Shown here piece by piece: positions 1-11,582 of a stretch of 64,000 nt of DNA. The first letter of the stretch is position 1, and every line of letters begins with the position of its first letter. The translations under genes and the position numbers were made by a program. The notes under the pieces were generated by a model, which searched no databases, was not told where the DNA came from, and was given only the letters and a program-made list of their open reading frames with translations. The stretch comes from Gnetum montanum (Eukaryota > Streptophyta > Gnetopsida > Gnetales > Gnetaceae): assembly GCA_015680685.1 (NCBI GenBank), contig MNCI01008026.1:110456-174455 (forward strand), in the 5' to 3' direction.

Positions 1-2
1 AG

Positions 3-531
3 ATCTTGACTTAGTACTAAAACGTTGTTTAAAATATGAACTGAGACTTAACCCAAAGAAATGCATCTTTGACGTCAGAATAGGAAAAATGCTTGGATTC
101 ATAGCCTCGGAAGCAGGGATACGAGTAGACCTCGATAAAGTTAAGGCCATAACAAACTTAAAACCACCTGGCAACCTTACCGAACTTCGAGGTCTACAAG
201 GTAGATTACAGTTCCTCAAAAGGTTCATAGAAAAACTAACAGACAAATTAAAACCTATGAATCACTTGTTACGCAAGAACGTCCATTTTAAATGGACTTC
301 ACAGTGCCAAGAAGCATTCGATAATATTAAAACGACACTTGCCCGACTACCCACGGTTTATCCACCTCAAAATGATAAACCGTTTTACATCTACCTTGCC
401 ACTTTGGATTCGTCAATCGCGTCTATGCTTTGCCAAAAACAAAATGATGGAACCGAAGTCCCTGTCTACTACTTAAGCCATGCACTAGTTGCCCATGAGA
501 AAGGTATAATGAGGTGGAGAGGTCGTGTTTA
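3..531 (+). pseudogene. Tat pol: RT C-terminus and RT-linked RNase H
   Basis: An open frame from base 3 encodes the end of a Ty3/gypsy reverse transcriptase (LNPKKCIFDV, then GFIASEAGIRVD) followed by the thumb/connection (LRGLQGRLQFLKRFI) and the start of the RT-associated RNase H (FYIYLATLDSSIASMLCQ, then VYYLSHAL). The RNase H first catalytic Asp, usually in a YLA.SD-type block, is not preserved in obvious form. The frame stops at 530-532. The next domain lies in a different frame, so a frameshift falls between about 532 and 667. It is the N-terminal portion, within this window, of a pol polyprotein that would continue through 2532. Confidence 0.85.
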
Positions 532-666
532 GCCCTAACCTTTTCCTTAAAGAAATGGCGACATTACCTCTTCCATAACCAAGTAAACATAATCTGCAAG
601 GATAATGTGCTCGGAGCCATCATCAGAAATATTTATGAGACAAGTTGAATAGCCCGTTGGAAAGCC

Positions 667-1245
667 ATGATAGCTGAGTTTGACCTACATTACATAGCGC
701 AATCATCAGTTAAGGGTCAAGCCATAGCAAATCAAATCACCACATCGCCAACACACAATCAAGCAACGATAGAGCCAGAATTCCCCGACGAAAATGTAAG
801 TACAATAGCCATAGTGCCTGATGACTACGAAGCCATTCTAAACTTTGATGGAGCATCCACCTCTTGAGGGGGAACTGCTGCCGCTGTCATCACCTATCCC
901 TCTGGGGAGATCAGACCCTTTGCTTATCATTTCAACTTTCACAGTACCAACAACATAGTAGAGTACGAAGGTCTCCTTAGAGGTCTCGCGGCAGCATTAG
1001 CTTCAGACATCACACGACTAGTGGTCAGAGGAGATTCATAACTGGTTTTGAACCAAGTCACAGATATTTATACATGCAAAGTGCAACATTTACAATCATA
1101 CTGTGACTTGGAAAAACACTTAATGAGGCGATTTGAAAACATCGATGTGCAACACGTCTCTAGAAACGATAATACCATCGCAGACGCGCTGGCCACCTTA
1201 GCGTTAAACATATCGCCTGGCCAAACCAATAACCGATACTCCTGA
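667..1245 (+). pseudogene. Tat pol: archaeal-type RNase H (aRNH)
   Basis: This is a second RNase H domain between the RT-RNase H and integrase. The order of acidic motifs fits the aRNH fold: NFDGAST near 840-863, NNIVEYEGLL near 949-980, VRGDS near 1024-1038 and DNTIADALA near 1168-1195. In-frame stops lie at about 865 and 1039. In Tat elements this extra domain is thought to supplement or replace the RT-linked RNase H in degrading the RNA template. The reading frame is continuous with the integrase frame downstream. Confidence 0.85.
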
Positions 1246-1449
1246 TACATTGCCAATTACATCCGTTAGTACAACACATGCAATAGAATGGTATGATGAC
1301 ATAAAAGAGTACCTTCTGCGCAGTGAAACACCATGGCACTTAACGAATGCACAAAAAGATGCGGTGCAAAAGCATTCTTGACAATATGCACTGGTAGGAG
1401 ACACATTGTGTCGTCGATCCTACGAAGGCATATTACTAACGTGCGTTAG

Positions 1450-2532
1450 TAGCACTGATGCCCAAACCATCGTTGAGCAAGTACATGACGGACTATGCGA
1501 AGGACACATAGCACCAAAAGCAAAGCAATGGCAACAAAGATAAGACGCTTAGGCTATTATTGGCCACACATGGAGTATGATTGTCTCTCCAAGGCTAAAA
1601 CATGCAATACCTATCAAAGACATAGCAATCTAATCCATGTCCCACCAAATGAGTTGCATACGATGCACATCACATGGCCCTTTCAAAAGTGGGGGTTGGA
1701 CCTTATCAGACCAATAACACCCTCATATTCTGTAGGGCATAGTTTCATCATAACCGTAACAGAATATTTCACAAAGTGGGTAGAAGCTGTGCCCCTTTGA
1801 AAGACTACATTTAAACACGTGTGCAACTTCATTCTCGAAAACATTGTGACCCGTTTTGGCATCCCCATGACCATCATCACTGACAACGGGCCACAATTTA
1901 GCAGTGCTGAAACCAAAACCTTCTGTGAAAGTCTGGGGATCAAAAACTCATTTTCATCCCCTTACTACCCTCAGAGCAATGGGCAAGCAAAGGCCACCAA
2001 CAAAACAATCATTACAATACTTAAAAAGATGCTTACCCAAAGCAAAAGAAGGTGGCATGAACAGTTGGTATACGCATTGTGGGCATATCGTACTACGCAT
2101 CGGACTTCAACAGGTAAAACGCCATATAGTCTTGTTTACAGTTCAGAAGCTGTTTTACCCTTGGAATTACAGGTACCATCTTTAAGGATCACACTCTCTG
2201 GACTCTTGGACGAAGAGCAAAACAATGATCTACGCATCATTGACTTGGATTCGGTGGAGGAGAAACACATACGTGCACTCGATCAAATCGAATGGTACCA
2301 AAAACAGCAATGACAACGCCATCGGCACGACATGCATAAGCGTCCCATCAAAGAAGGCGACCTTGTACTTAAGGCCATTCGGGAACACCTGGACAAATTC
2401 TCAGCCAATTGGGAAGGGCCCTACTTGGTCACCAAAGCATATGATAATGGAGCATTTACGTTAGCTGATATGGAAGAAAATGAGCTTGCAAATCCAACCA
2501 ATCACTCGTTCTTGAAACCGTTCCATATTTGA
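1450..2532 (+). pseudogene. Tat pol: integrase with C-terminal domain
   Basis: Integrase inserts the cDNA into the host chromosome. A degraded zinc-binding N-terminus (ends ..CNTYQRH near 1600-1623) precedes the DDE core: WGLDLI with the first Asp near 1698, TDNGPQF with the second near 1880, and the NGQAKATNK block near 1978-2004. That last block normally carries the catalytic Glu, and here Lys stands in its place. In-frame stops interrupt at 1798 and 2311, and the same frame continues into the C-terminal domain 2332-2532 (GDLVLKAIR, NWEGPYLV, FLKPFH), which is complete to its stop. The domain is inactive. Confidence 0.88.
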
Positions 2533-2548
2533 GTACAGGCTCAGGTAC

Positions 2549-2704
2549 GTGTGAGTCCTGGCATCATGACTATAAACTGATACCACAGCTCGTCCTGGAA
2601 TCATGATGGTAAACTGATACCATAGAGCAGTCCTGAAATCATGACTCAAAACTGATACCACAATTTGTCCTGGCATCATGACGGTAAACTGATACCACAC
2701 AGCG
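2549..2704 (+). repeat. Four tandem copies of a ~38-bp unit
   Basis: Units begin with GTCCTG and carry ATCATGA, then AAACTGATACCACA. Four recognisable copies run head to tail directly after the integrase stop. Weaker relatives (TATAAACTGG, TGGAAACTGGC) continue to about 2930. Short tandem arrays 3' of pol are common in Tat/Ogre elements. The array encodes nothing recognisable. Confidence 0.85.
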
Positions 2705-3967
2705 TCTGCAATGACAATAAACTAGCACCCATCTAGTATGACAGTAAACTGCCACAGTCTCACTTGCCAGAGTCCGCTAAGACTATAAACTGGTTTGCCT
2801 CTTCATGGTCTGCCAAGATTGGAAACTGGCAATGTACCATCCACCACGAAGCTAAACGGGCAATTTCCAATGGGTCATGACATAAAAATAACCCATGATA
2901 GTCTGCTAAGACTATAAACTGGAAAGTTCATCTCTAATGCTTCAATCCATGACTGCATTCAAACTTCATCAGAATCGCTGCATCGCTCGCCATCAGCAAG
3001 TCTTAACAACATTGCCGCCATTCATATACAGTGCCTGAACTCTCATTCGATGCCTTCGTGTCATCAGTAGCTGTTTTAAGTCTAAGCTTGCTTATTCACT
3101 CATGGTTTTCTTGTCCTTTCGAAGTTGTGTTTACAGGATGACACTCAGAGGTGTTCGCACAAGAATGCACTTCGTCATAAGTAGCAAGGTGAGACGTTGT
3201 TTACAGTGCCTATGACAAGATTAAATCAAACCATTCACTAGTACATCCCCTGTTTCATATCCCGCCTATCCCTCAACACCTTAAACTTGGTTACATCCCG
3301 AACATACTCGGTACAACCCAAAAACATCGAACATACCGTTGCATATTACGCCACTCTTAAGCGATTGCAACTCACAATATGACATTTGAGCATGAGTATA
3401 AGAACACAAAAAAAAAACGTTGTCCCTCCCCACATAAAACGCAAGACGATATGGAAGTTGCCTCGAAAGCAAACACTCATGTCTAAAATAATCAAGAAAC
3501 ATCCCATTGCATGGCTTTGGCTCTCCGCCAATAGAATCCCCCCTAAAACACTAAACAAGGGTCCTGTTTCTCCAAAGAATGCAACACATCATCACGTGGC
3601 TTTGGTCTTGCCAACAAGTTCTCTTGGACACTAACCAAGAGTCTTGTTCCGCCAAAGGACGCACATCGCATGCCTTGATTCCGAGTCTGCTAAATAATGG
3701 CTATTGACAAGGATCAGCATGATACACACCAGAGCATCCCCTTTACCAAGCACAACACCATGATTAGTTCCCAATCCCCACAATCTCCACGTCCCTAGCC
3801 AGCTACAAATTTTACTTCTCCAAGCCTATGTACTACTGAACACAGTGCGATGATGTCTAGTCATGTGGCAAAGGACAAAGTCTTTGTCGAGTTGCTTGTA
3901 GTGTTTTCCACTTCTTTGTCGACGCTTCTCGAGTCGATTCCTCCAAGCGTCAACAAAGAGGGGCTAA
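2705..3967 (+). other. Tat element 3' non-coding region ending in a PPT
   Basis: No coding domain was recognised. The stretch continues the element between the tandem array and the LTR. It ends with a purine-rich tract CAAAGAGGGGCTAA at 3954-3967, a plausible polypurine tract for plus-strand priming. Short open frames in it (for example near 3386-3634) resemble no known domain. Confidence 0.5.
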
Positions 3968-5210
3968 TGAAACACCACAAAAATTTCGAGCTTAGTACTT
4001 TTCCAAAAATAATCAAGCTAAGTCATGATGCTCCCTAGCATGACTAAAGCTTGAGAACCCCACAAACAGCTTCAAGCAGAGTCGAACTCAATGAGGAGCA
4101 GTTCCTTAGGACCCGTCGATGATCACGACAACATCTGCTATCAAACCTGGCAACTTCGGAGCTTAAAATACTTAGTTTACACTAAGTATGTATTCTTAGG
4201 GTATACGCCCAGCGTATACGCCCGATGTTCACAGCGTATACGCCCGATGTTCACAACGTATACGCCCGATGTTCACAGCATATACACCCAACGTAGACGT
4301 CCAGCATACACTCCCAGCATATACATCCCATATGTACGCTCAGCAGGTACAACTGATGTATACGCCTGGCGAGCAACCCCCGAAGATGGCATGGAAATAG
4401 CATTGCAAAGCAAGACTTGGTACAAGGCAGCAATTCACACGAACAGAGCATCCATCAGCGTATACGCCGAGCGTACACCAGTGTATACGCCCGCCTGATG
4501 CAGCATATACGCCCAGCAAATGTAACATATACACTTGTAAATTTTATTCTTTCGCACCTGGTCAACGTGCCACGTGTCACCCAACTCAAGTCTAACATCA
4601 AAACCTATATAAAAACCCTAATTTTTCACTAGATTGAGGTCGGTGGGAAATTTTGAGCAAACCAGAGAAAAACAGAGACGCTAAGAACCAGAACAGAGAG
4701 CCTTGTACGCTGAACTTCAACCCTGTACACTAAGCATACAGCCTCTACGTTGTGCCTACAGTTTGAACCAACCCACAGTCATCCCTGGATCCACTGGGGC
4801 TATTCGTCTGCCTTATGTCAAAGCCACAACTGCGTTAGATCAGTGCATTGTAACTTTCATTTTGAAATACCATTGTTACATTTTCTTCCTAAAATCTGTT
4901 ATAGTTTGCATTAATTGTTGCATGTATATTGTTTATGCTCTTTTACGTTTACACTCCGTTTGCATCAATTACACTATTTACGCTCTGCTTTACACATGTT
5001 ACGCCGTTTACATATAACCCAACGTATAGCACCTCGGTGTACATTTGGGGAAATCCTTACCTGATCCACGTGCGGACCACTCAAGGTACTCTACCTTCGT
5101 TAATTCTAGCTTGCACTTAGGCGAAGGTAGGGCCTTCTGTGCGTGTCCGGTGATCCCCCGGTTTCTGTTTCCTTCCAGTCGGAGACCGACGATTTTGGAC
5201 GGTACACACA
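3968..5210 (+). repeat. Probable 3' LTR of the Tat element
   Basis: The LTR is inferred from the PPT-like tract just upstream, a TG start at 3968 (TGAAACACC), a dense repeat-rich U3, a G-box CACGTG at 4571-4576, a TATA box TATATAAAA at 4606-4614 and a CA end near 5210 (GGTACACACA). Both boundaries are approximate because the partner LTR is outside the window. After 5210 the base composition changes to AT-rich sequence. Confidence 0.45.
4200..4535 (+). promoter_or_regulatory. GTATACGCC repeat cluster upstream of the TATA box
   Basis: GTATACGCC or a one-base variant recurs about ten times, at roughly 4201, 4213, 4235, 4257, 4279, 4358, 4459, 4481 and 4504. The copies at 4213-4290 sit in a 22-bp tandem unit with GATGTTCACA. 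GTATAC is its own reverse complement. The position, within 400 bp upstream of the TATA box, suggests an LTR enhancer array. The open frame across it (4091-4498) is a by-product of the repeat. Confidence 0.6.
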
Positions 5211-5559
5211 TCAAATGGAGATATAGTGGAATTTATTTTTTATTTTTAAAAAATGAAATATTTTTTAAAAATCTAGTAGTGTTACAAGTAGCAAATGGGC
5301 TATCCACCTAATCAACATAAAAAAATGCAATTATGGAAAAAAACACTATCATAGCCTATAACCTAAGGTACGTTATATATATATATCACAAATAGTGAAC
5401 TTAGCCATGATTAATAGACAAAATTTGTGATATGAGAATGTCTAAACATTGAAGAGTACCAACATTACTATGATAAGATGTGGTTTCCACTAGACTAGCA
5501 TCGAAGAAGTTGTTATATGCTCAATTGCAATCAAAGTAGAGAGTTATGCAACTTCAAAC
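5211..5559. other. Unassigned AT-rich sequence
   Basis: No domain, repeat copy or RNA gene recognised. It lies between the Tat LTR and the LINE remnant and may be LINE or host intergenic DNA. Confidence 0.4.
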
Positions 5560-6552
5560 ATGGATATTCATGTTAGAAGATCAACAATATAATTTTCTTT
5601 AGAAAGTCCTTAAGCATATATTTTGAGATCTAATTTTGCTCTCTTCAATTTTTCTTTAGCAAATTAGATCTCTTTAGAATTCCCTTATGCAGCATTTTAA
5701 ATTACCTATAATTTCTTAAACCAATGTTAAAATTTCTTATCCTTCTTTTGATGTGAGAATTTTATTAATGCTGAGAATACATATTTACAAGCTAGTGAAC
5801 AAAAATTTGAGACACCTCATTTTGTTCTCTCTAATGATGTATATGAATCATTGGTAGGTTATCTTACATCATGATATGTGTTCATTTAAATTTTGGATTA
5901 CCTTCCTTGTAATTAAAGTTTTTCCTTGCAATTAAATGATGTGATGCAAAAACATGATATTCAAGTCATTCATGCCAAGTATTATTCTCATTTTTTTCTG
6001 CTTGTTAAGCTTGGTAATGCTTCATTGATGTAACCTGCCCAAGGTATAGGATTATTTATACATAAGCATGCAATGTTAATCATTTATGTGTACTCTAAAT
6101 TTTGATGGTGAATATGAAGAATATTTTAAAGTTCCATGATTTGTTAACTTATTTAATCTTTTGCTAATTTTTCAAGAAGTTGATTAAGAGATTGTTAGTA
6201 TTCTTGGTTCCATTAAGCGTATAAAATCTATTTCTATACCATTTAGTTCTCATTGACATTTTCTTCTTTCTAATTAAAATCAATATTATTAATCATAAAA
6301 AGAAATTGGTATTACAAGAAAGCAAGAAGACTTATATTTATCCAATCACATATTATAATTTTCCTAATTCTTGCAACTTTTATCATCATGAAGGACATCT
6401 ATTTAATGCTTATCCTTTTTCACTCAAGAAAAAAGATGTTGAGGAAAAGAAAAAAAGTGTTAGTATCAAGAGAAAGAAAAACAGAGCTAAAGTTGAGAAT
6501 AGTAAAAAATAATATGAAGTTGAATAGATGAAAAATAAAGATAAGGTCAATA
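5560..6552 (+). pseudogene. LINE ORF1-like remnant with zinc knuckle
   Basis: Decayed coding sequence matches, segment by segment, the minus-strand remnant at 47670-49873 (shared blocks near LVKLGNA, FIHK, EYFKVPC and the knuckle). The best-preserved part is the open frame 6306-6512, with CNFYHHEGHLFNAYPF followed by a Lys/Glu-rich tail. This looks like the CCHC knuckle at the end of plant LINE ORF1 proteins of the DUF4283 type, which bind nucleic acid. Many stops are present. Athila element 1 is inserted immediately after it, so no ORF2 (endonuclease/RT) follows. Confidence 0.5.
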
Positions 6553-6557
6553 ATAAG

Positions 6558-7429
6558 TGATAAAGTCAATTTTTGGTCACCAACGATATTGCATCAACAA
6601 TGTCATTTATATGATATTGTAGTCCATTCTATATCATCATTGATACAATATTTCGAGATGTGTGCAGCCCTATAAATATGAGACTTGGGCACATGATATG
6701 CTAGTGTTTCATGCCATAGTAACTAGCTTCTATCAATTTGTTTTCATAACTTAGCAATAGAAGTATATGCTCGTAGTGTGGTGTTAGACAGTGAACAAAA
6801 TCTTTATTCGAATAGATTATACTTGAAAACAATTTGTGAAAGGCAATAAAGATGGAGCTATTATGCAACATTGCAACATCACTTAGTTTACTTTCTATTT
6901 ACTTAGAATAATTTTCCATGTTTTCTTAGTTAGCACTTTATATTTTCAAGCACTTACTTTACATGCACTTAGTATATTAGCATGGGTATGACTAGTTCCA
7001 AATGTTAAGTGTAGTTGTCTGGTAATCCGAGTAGTGATGTTATTTGATTCACTTAGTGATAACTCCACTTGATAACCTAGTGGTAACTACATAAGTCCAA
7101 GATGTAATTGGAGGACTAGAAATGGATACCTATTTCTTAGGATAAAATAGATCTACTTACTTGCTATTACCTAAGCTTACAAATTATTTCCATCTCATTA
7201 TGTTTACACATAGGGGTACTTTGTGCCACACAACATCAACTATCATACACCTCATGGTGAGCTAAACCATATGCTTAAATTTCACTAACTCCATGTGGGA
7301 AGATAACAAACTTGAACTTCAACTCAATTACTAACATATCAACATTGTCTATGTACCAATTATGATTAGGTAACATATGAACAATCATGACTTGTATGAT
7401 TGGATGTTAGATTGCTCCATCGCTCATCA
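6558..7429 (+). repeat. 5' LTR of element 1
   Basis: It starts TGATAAAGTC and ends GCTCATCA, 872 bp. The start is set by alignment with the 3' LTR at 19685, and the end by the PBS that follows and by the ends of the element 2 LTRs. A TATA box TATAAATA lies at 6671-6678 and an AATAAA at about 6845, giving plausible transcription start and polyadenylation signals. Confidence 0.88.
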
Positions 7430-7430
7430 T

Positions 7431-7448
7431 TGGCATCATTGCCAAGGA
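7431..7448 (+). promoter_or_regulatory. Primer binding site of element 1
   Basis: TGGCATCATTGCCAAGGA directly follows the LTR. It resembles the TGGCGCC.TTGCC pattern typical of Athila-group PBSs with a few transitions. A tRNA would prime minus-strand synthesis here. Confidence 0.7.
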
Positions 7449-7573
7449 TAGTTAATGTGTGCTAAGTAATTAATTTTACAAAGTTTGTTGTATCAGAAAT
7501 TCAAAGTTAAAACTTAGAATCCTTAAATAAAATTTAACACACACACATACTTAACAAGTGTCATAGTTTCAAT

Positions 7574-10500
7574 ATGGCTTCATTTAAAGACAAATCATCA
7601 CCTGCCAAAGAGCTACAAAGAGATAATGATAGAACCAATGATGAAGAAGACTGGGGGATGCCCATGCAAACTAGAATCACATATGCTCACACTGATCCTT
7701 ACTATCTAGACTTTACTTTCATCTTTCATCAAGATGGGCAAATGAGGTGGAGATACATACAGGGCAACATTGTTCTACCTCTAAAGCATTAAGTACTTAT
7801 TATGCTTCACAATGCTTTGAGGGTAATGAACTTGAACTATGTATAGGAGGGGGACCATGTGACTAAGCACACGACAAGACCTTACCATCCTATAGAAGCA
7901 TAAATAAAGAGAGATGATGCCATTGAAATTAAGCCTATACATAATAAGGGGAAGCAGGTTAACGCTCCAGTTTTCCTAGAAGAACTTGATGGTGATGCAT
8001 TCATTGCAGAGAAAATCCATCAACATCATGAGGACCCTTCTCAAATGCCTATCATCTGACTTGAATAACCTATCAAAGTTAAATTACATTCCACCCTAGC
8101 AAAGACACCTAGAAGGGAGGCAATAAACTCCAAGTATAGGTAGAACTCAAGGCCAAGAATTTCTACTAAATTCCATAAGGAGAAATACCAAAGTCATTGA
8201 GGGAGGACAAGTCAACATCATTCTTCTACAACCTCATCTTCATCCTCACAATCATCAATGGACTCTAACAGGAGGGGACAAAGGTATTGGGATCATGATA
8301 GGAAAGAATGAAAAACTCATGGTCATTACGACCATCTTCCAAGATACTTCGATGAGGAAGATGAAGACCATGAAATAAAAAGGCACAGGGATAGAAGAGA
8401 GGATTGAGAGAGATATGAGCACTGAAGGAGACATAGCCACAACAAAGGCCACAAACTGATGATGATGATGAATCCCTGATGGCCCTTGCAATATGATCAA
8501 CATTCAAAAGCCTAGCTATATATCCACCACGCATGTAATAGAAAACCACAATAAGTGACCAGACATGAATATCATGCCTAGATTTAAGGATGGTTACAAT
8601 GCTGATCCCCAACACCACCTTCAAGCATTCCATGATGCTTGTGCCCTGAAAAACATATAAAGTGAGTGGTAGAAACTAAAGTCATTCCAAAGGGCACTTA
8701 TGAAAGAAGCTAAAAGCTAGTACAGATTACTTGAACTAGAATCAATCAAAAGATGGAGTACCATGTTGGAACTTTTCAATGAAAAATATCAAACTTATTC
8801 CTAGATGTCCAATTTAAGAAAACAGATCCAAGGATGGAAGCAAGGAACCCATGAATCCTTTAAAGCAGTAATGGGTCGATACTATTCACTGTTACATAGG
8901 TGCCCAGGCCATGAATTTTTTCAACAAGAGGAACTAAGGCACATTGTTGATGGGCTTTGGAATAAGACTCAAGAGACCCTTGGGGTTTATGCCCAAGGTC
9001 AATTATATGAAATGTCTACCCATCATATACAAAGATTAATCGATCAAGTTGCCAAGGAAGAGGGTGAATTAAGAAAAAGAGAATTAGTAGAAGAATACAA
9101 TAGATATCCATCCATTAAAAAAAAGGGACACAAGAGTTTGTGAGTCACAAGAAGAAGAGACCTTCGACCAAGTGATTCAAAAGAAGAATCTATCCATTTA
9201 GAAATTTGTCATTAACATAGTAGCTAAGGTAGAGAAGATGTGGGATTCACTTGATGAAAAGTTTGCACTAGCTTTAAAAATTATGGAGGAACGAACTAAG
9301 AAAGCCTTAAAAAAAGGTAAGGACAAGAATAAGAAAAGAGATTTTGAATGAAAGGGAAAAGTGGCTTCAGTGGTTGAACGCTCAGAAGCAAGCTCCAAAG
9401 ATGAGAAATGATGTGTTGTATGCTAATATGAACATCCCAAAAGATGGAGTACCATGTTGGAACTTTTCAATGAAAAATATCAAACTTATTCCTAGATGTC
9501 CAATTTAAGAAAACAGATCCAAGGATGGAAGCAAGGAACCCATGAATCCTTTAAAGCAGTAATGGGTCGATACTATTCACTGTTACATAGGTGCCCAGGC
9601 CATGAATTTTTTCAACAAGAGGAACTAAGGCACATTGTTGATGGGCTTTGGAATAAGACTCAAGAGACCCTTGGGTTTTATGCCCAAGGTCAATTATATG
9701 AAATGTCTATCCATCATATACAAAGATTAATCGATCAAGTTGGCAAGGAAGAGGGTGAATTAAGAAAAAGAGAATTAGTAGAAGAATACAACAGATATCC
9801 ATCCATTAAAAAAAAGGGATACAAGAGTTTGTGAGTCACAAGAAGAAGAGACCTTCGACCAAGTGATTCAAAAGAAGAATCTATCCATTTAGAAATTTTT
9901 CATTAACATAGTAGCTAAGTTAGAGAAGATGTGGGATTCACTTGATGAAAAGTTTGCACTAGCTTTAAAAATTATGGAGGAACGAACTAAGAAAGCCTTA
10001 AAAAAAGGTAAGGACAAGAATAAGAAAAGAGATTTTGAATGAAAGGGAAAAGTGGCTTCAGTGGTTGAACGCTCAGAAGCAAGCTCCAAAGATGAGAAAT
10101 GATGTGTTGTATGTTAATATGAACATCCCAAAGGATGTTGTCCTGTAATGGTACACTTATAAGAAATAGGGATATATGCACTTAACCCTAAATTTATCAA
10201 GAAATAGATGCCCAAATGATTACCTTACCCTCAAGGTAATTATAGGCAAGTCTTTCAACCCACGTACTATCTAGCAAAGCCTACTCATAGCCATAGGCTC
10301 AATATCATTAGTAGTTATAACAATCCCAATCATGGGCCATGCCACCACCATGCCAACAATACCCATATCAAAAACCAAACCCATATGGATACTATGTGTA
10401 ATGTCCAATATCTCTAGGAAATGCAACCATTCAAGCTCCATAATACTATCTAATTGAATACCATAAACTGACGCCACAAGGGATAGGCCCAAACTCATAT

Positions 10501-10790
10501 GTGCATCCACAAGTAGCTAGTTCCTCAAATCAACATCCCAATCCATTACCACCAGTCCCACCTCTTGTAATGTAGGGGAAATTACGATCTCAACCATAAT
10601 GAAAAAGTGCAACCAAGGTAGTCAACATGCAAGAGGAAGTGATCTCACATGAACCAAAATCTAGGAAATGACCATTCTTTTGAATGAGTCAAGAGAAGGT
10701 TTGACAAATGGGGAACACATATACTTCCACTCCATCCAAATCTAATCTTCCTTAAAACAACAAGCTTCCATCTTTATCAACTCCAAATAT
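7574..10790 (+). pseudogene. gag of element 1
   Basis: The start codon 7574 gives MASFKDKSSP, matching the element 2 start at 51295. An N-terminal block (DPYYLDFTFIFHQD) is followed by stops. The nucleocapsid/capsid core of the Retrotrans_gag type (LRKQIQGWKQGTHESF, CPGHEFF, GLWNKTQ) is present at 8805-9143 and again at 9496-9834 because of a tandem duplication. A degenerate knuckle (C..C, then YEHPKGCC) lies near 10100-10145. A Pro/Tyr/Gln-rich tail follows. The protein would form the virus-like particle; here it is broken by many stops. Confidence 0.82.
8748..10129 (+). repeat. 691-bp tandem duplication inside gag
   Basis: Copy 1 is 8748-9438 and copy 2 is 9439-10129, with a constant offset of 691. 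The copies differ at only about ten positions, giving for example V/F, T/I, A/G and H/Y changes in the gag core. The junction shares CAAAAGATGG with the left end of the unit, suggesting microhomology or replication slippage. Element 2 has a single copy. Confidence 0.93.
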
Positions 10791-11360
10791 TATGACTATC
10801 ATGCTAGCACAAACCATCACTCATTGGATTAAGATAGGAGCACTTCCCCAAAAGAGAATAGATCCATGGAGTCCCTTGATGTACCTACAAGTAGTAGGGT
10901 ATAAATTGTGTAAGGCTTTACTTGATTCTGGGTTAGAAGTAAACTTGATCTTACAAGACATGTATCAAGCTTGGAATCTATCACCGTTGAAGAAGAGTAA
11001 CATCCTATTAGAGCTTATGAACCAATCACTAGGACAAGTGGATGATATGATCACCATCATCATTGGCTAGTCCTACCCTACAAAATTTTTGGTTATTCAT
11101 GTAGATAAGAATAAGGGAGAGTTCCCAATCATAATGGAAAGGGCTTGGCTTAGCACTATTGATGCTAATCTTGGTATTTAAGACTTGTCCTTGGAAATCT
11201 CCAAGGAAGATGAAGCTGGTATCATCCAAAGATGAAGAGTTCCATGTATTGCATATAGCGATAATGGATGCAACTACATGCAGAGAATATGGGCACTTAA
11301 ACAAAAAAATTCCAACGCATGCAAGAATTGTATAGAGGAAATGTGTGTGAAATAATTCTT
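10791..11360 (+). pseudogene. Aspartic protease of element 1
   Basis: The retropepsin-like domain is in the open frame 10792-11070: the active-site stretch reads ALLDSGLEVNLI (usual ALLDSGSGVNLI), preceded by THWIKIG. The flap-side region continues with stops (IIMERAWLST near 11130). The element 4 copy at 32035-32928 preserves the domain far better and confirms the assignment. The function is maturation of gag-pol. It is inactive here. Confidence 0.8.
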
Positions 11361-11582
11361 GTATGCAACAGCCACTCAACAGGAAGGCCCTAGTGGCTAG
11401 TCATAGATGAAGAAATAGAATCCAACAAATACATGGAACAAATAGATCATATTGTTAGTGCCTATGTAAAAGAGATTGAAAATTTGGAACAATTAAGGAA
11501 AAGACACTTCTACCCACATGTGAGTCAAGAAGAAGAAATAGATTGGGAATAGTTAGAGATCCCAGATACTATAGAGCTAGAA

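Larger units (their letters stand above)
1..5210 (+). mobile_element. Ty3/gypsy Tat-lineage retrotransposon, 3' half
   Basis: The window opens inside the reverse transcriptase of a Ty3/gypsy element and runs through RNase H, a second archaeal-type RNase H, integrase, a tandem-repeat 3' region and a probable 3' LTR. The second RNase H upstream of integrase is the hallmark of the Tat/Ogre group, which gives the lineage. The 5' half lies outside the window. Several stops and at least one frameshift make it a relic. The right end near 5210 is approximate, because no 5' LTR is available for comparison. Confidence 0.85.

Noticed and set aside
2549-2704. CRISPR-like array
   Set aside because: Units are contiguous tandem repeats without unique spacers, in a plant retrotransposon.
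4091-4498. 135-codon open frame in the Tat LTR
   Set aside because: It is produced by the GTATACGCC repeats (Tyr-Thr-Pro/Ser periodicity), lies in U3 and resembles no protein.
4781-4805. TGGATCCACTGGGGC as a primer binding site of a second element
   Set aside because: It lies between the TATA box and the probable LTR end, and no gag follows; likely chance similarity to Tat/Ogre PBSs.
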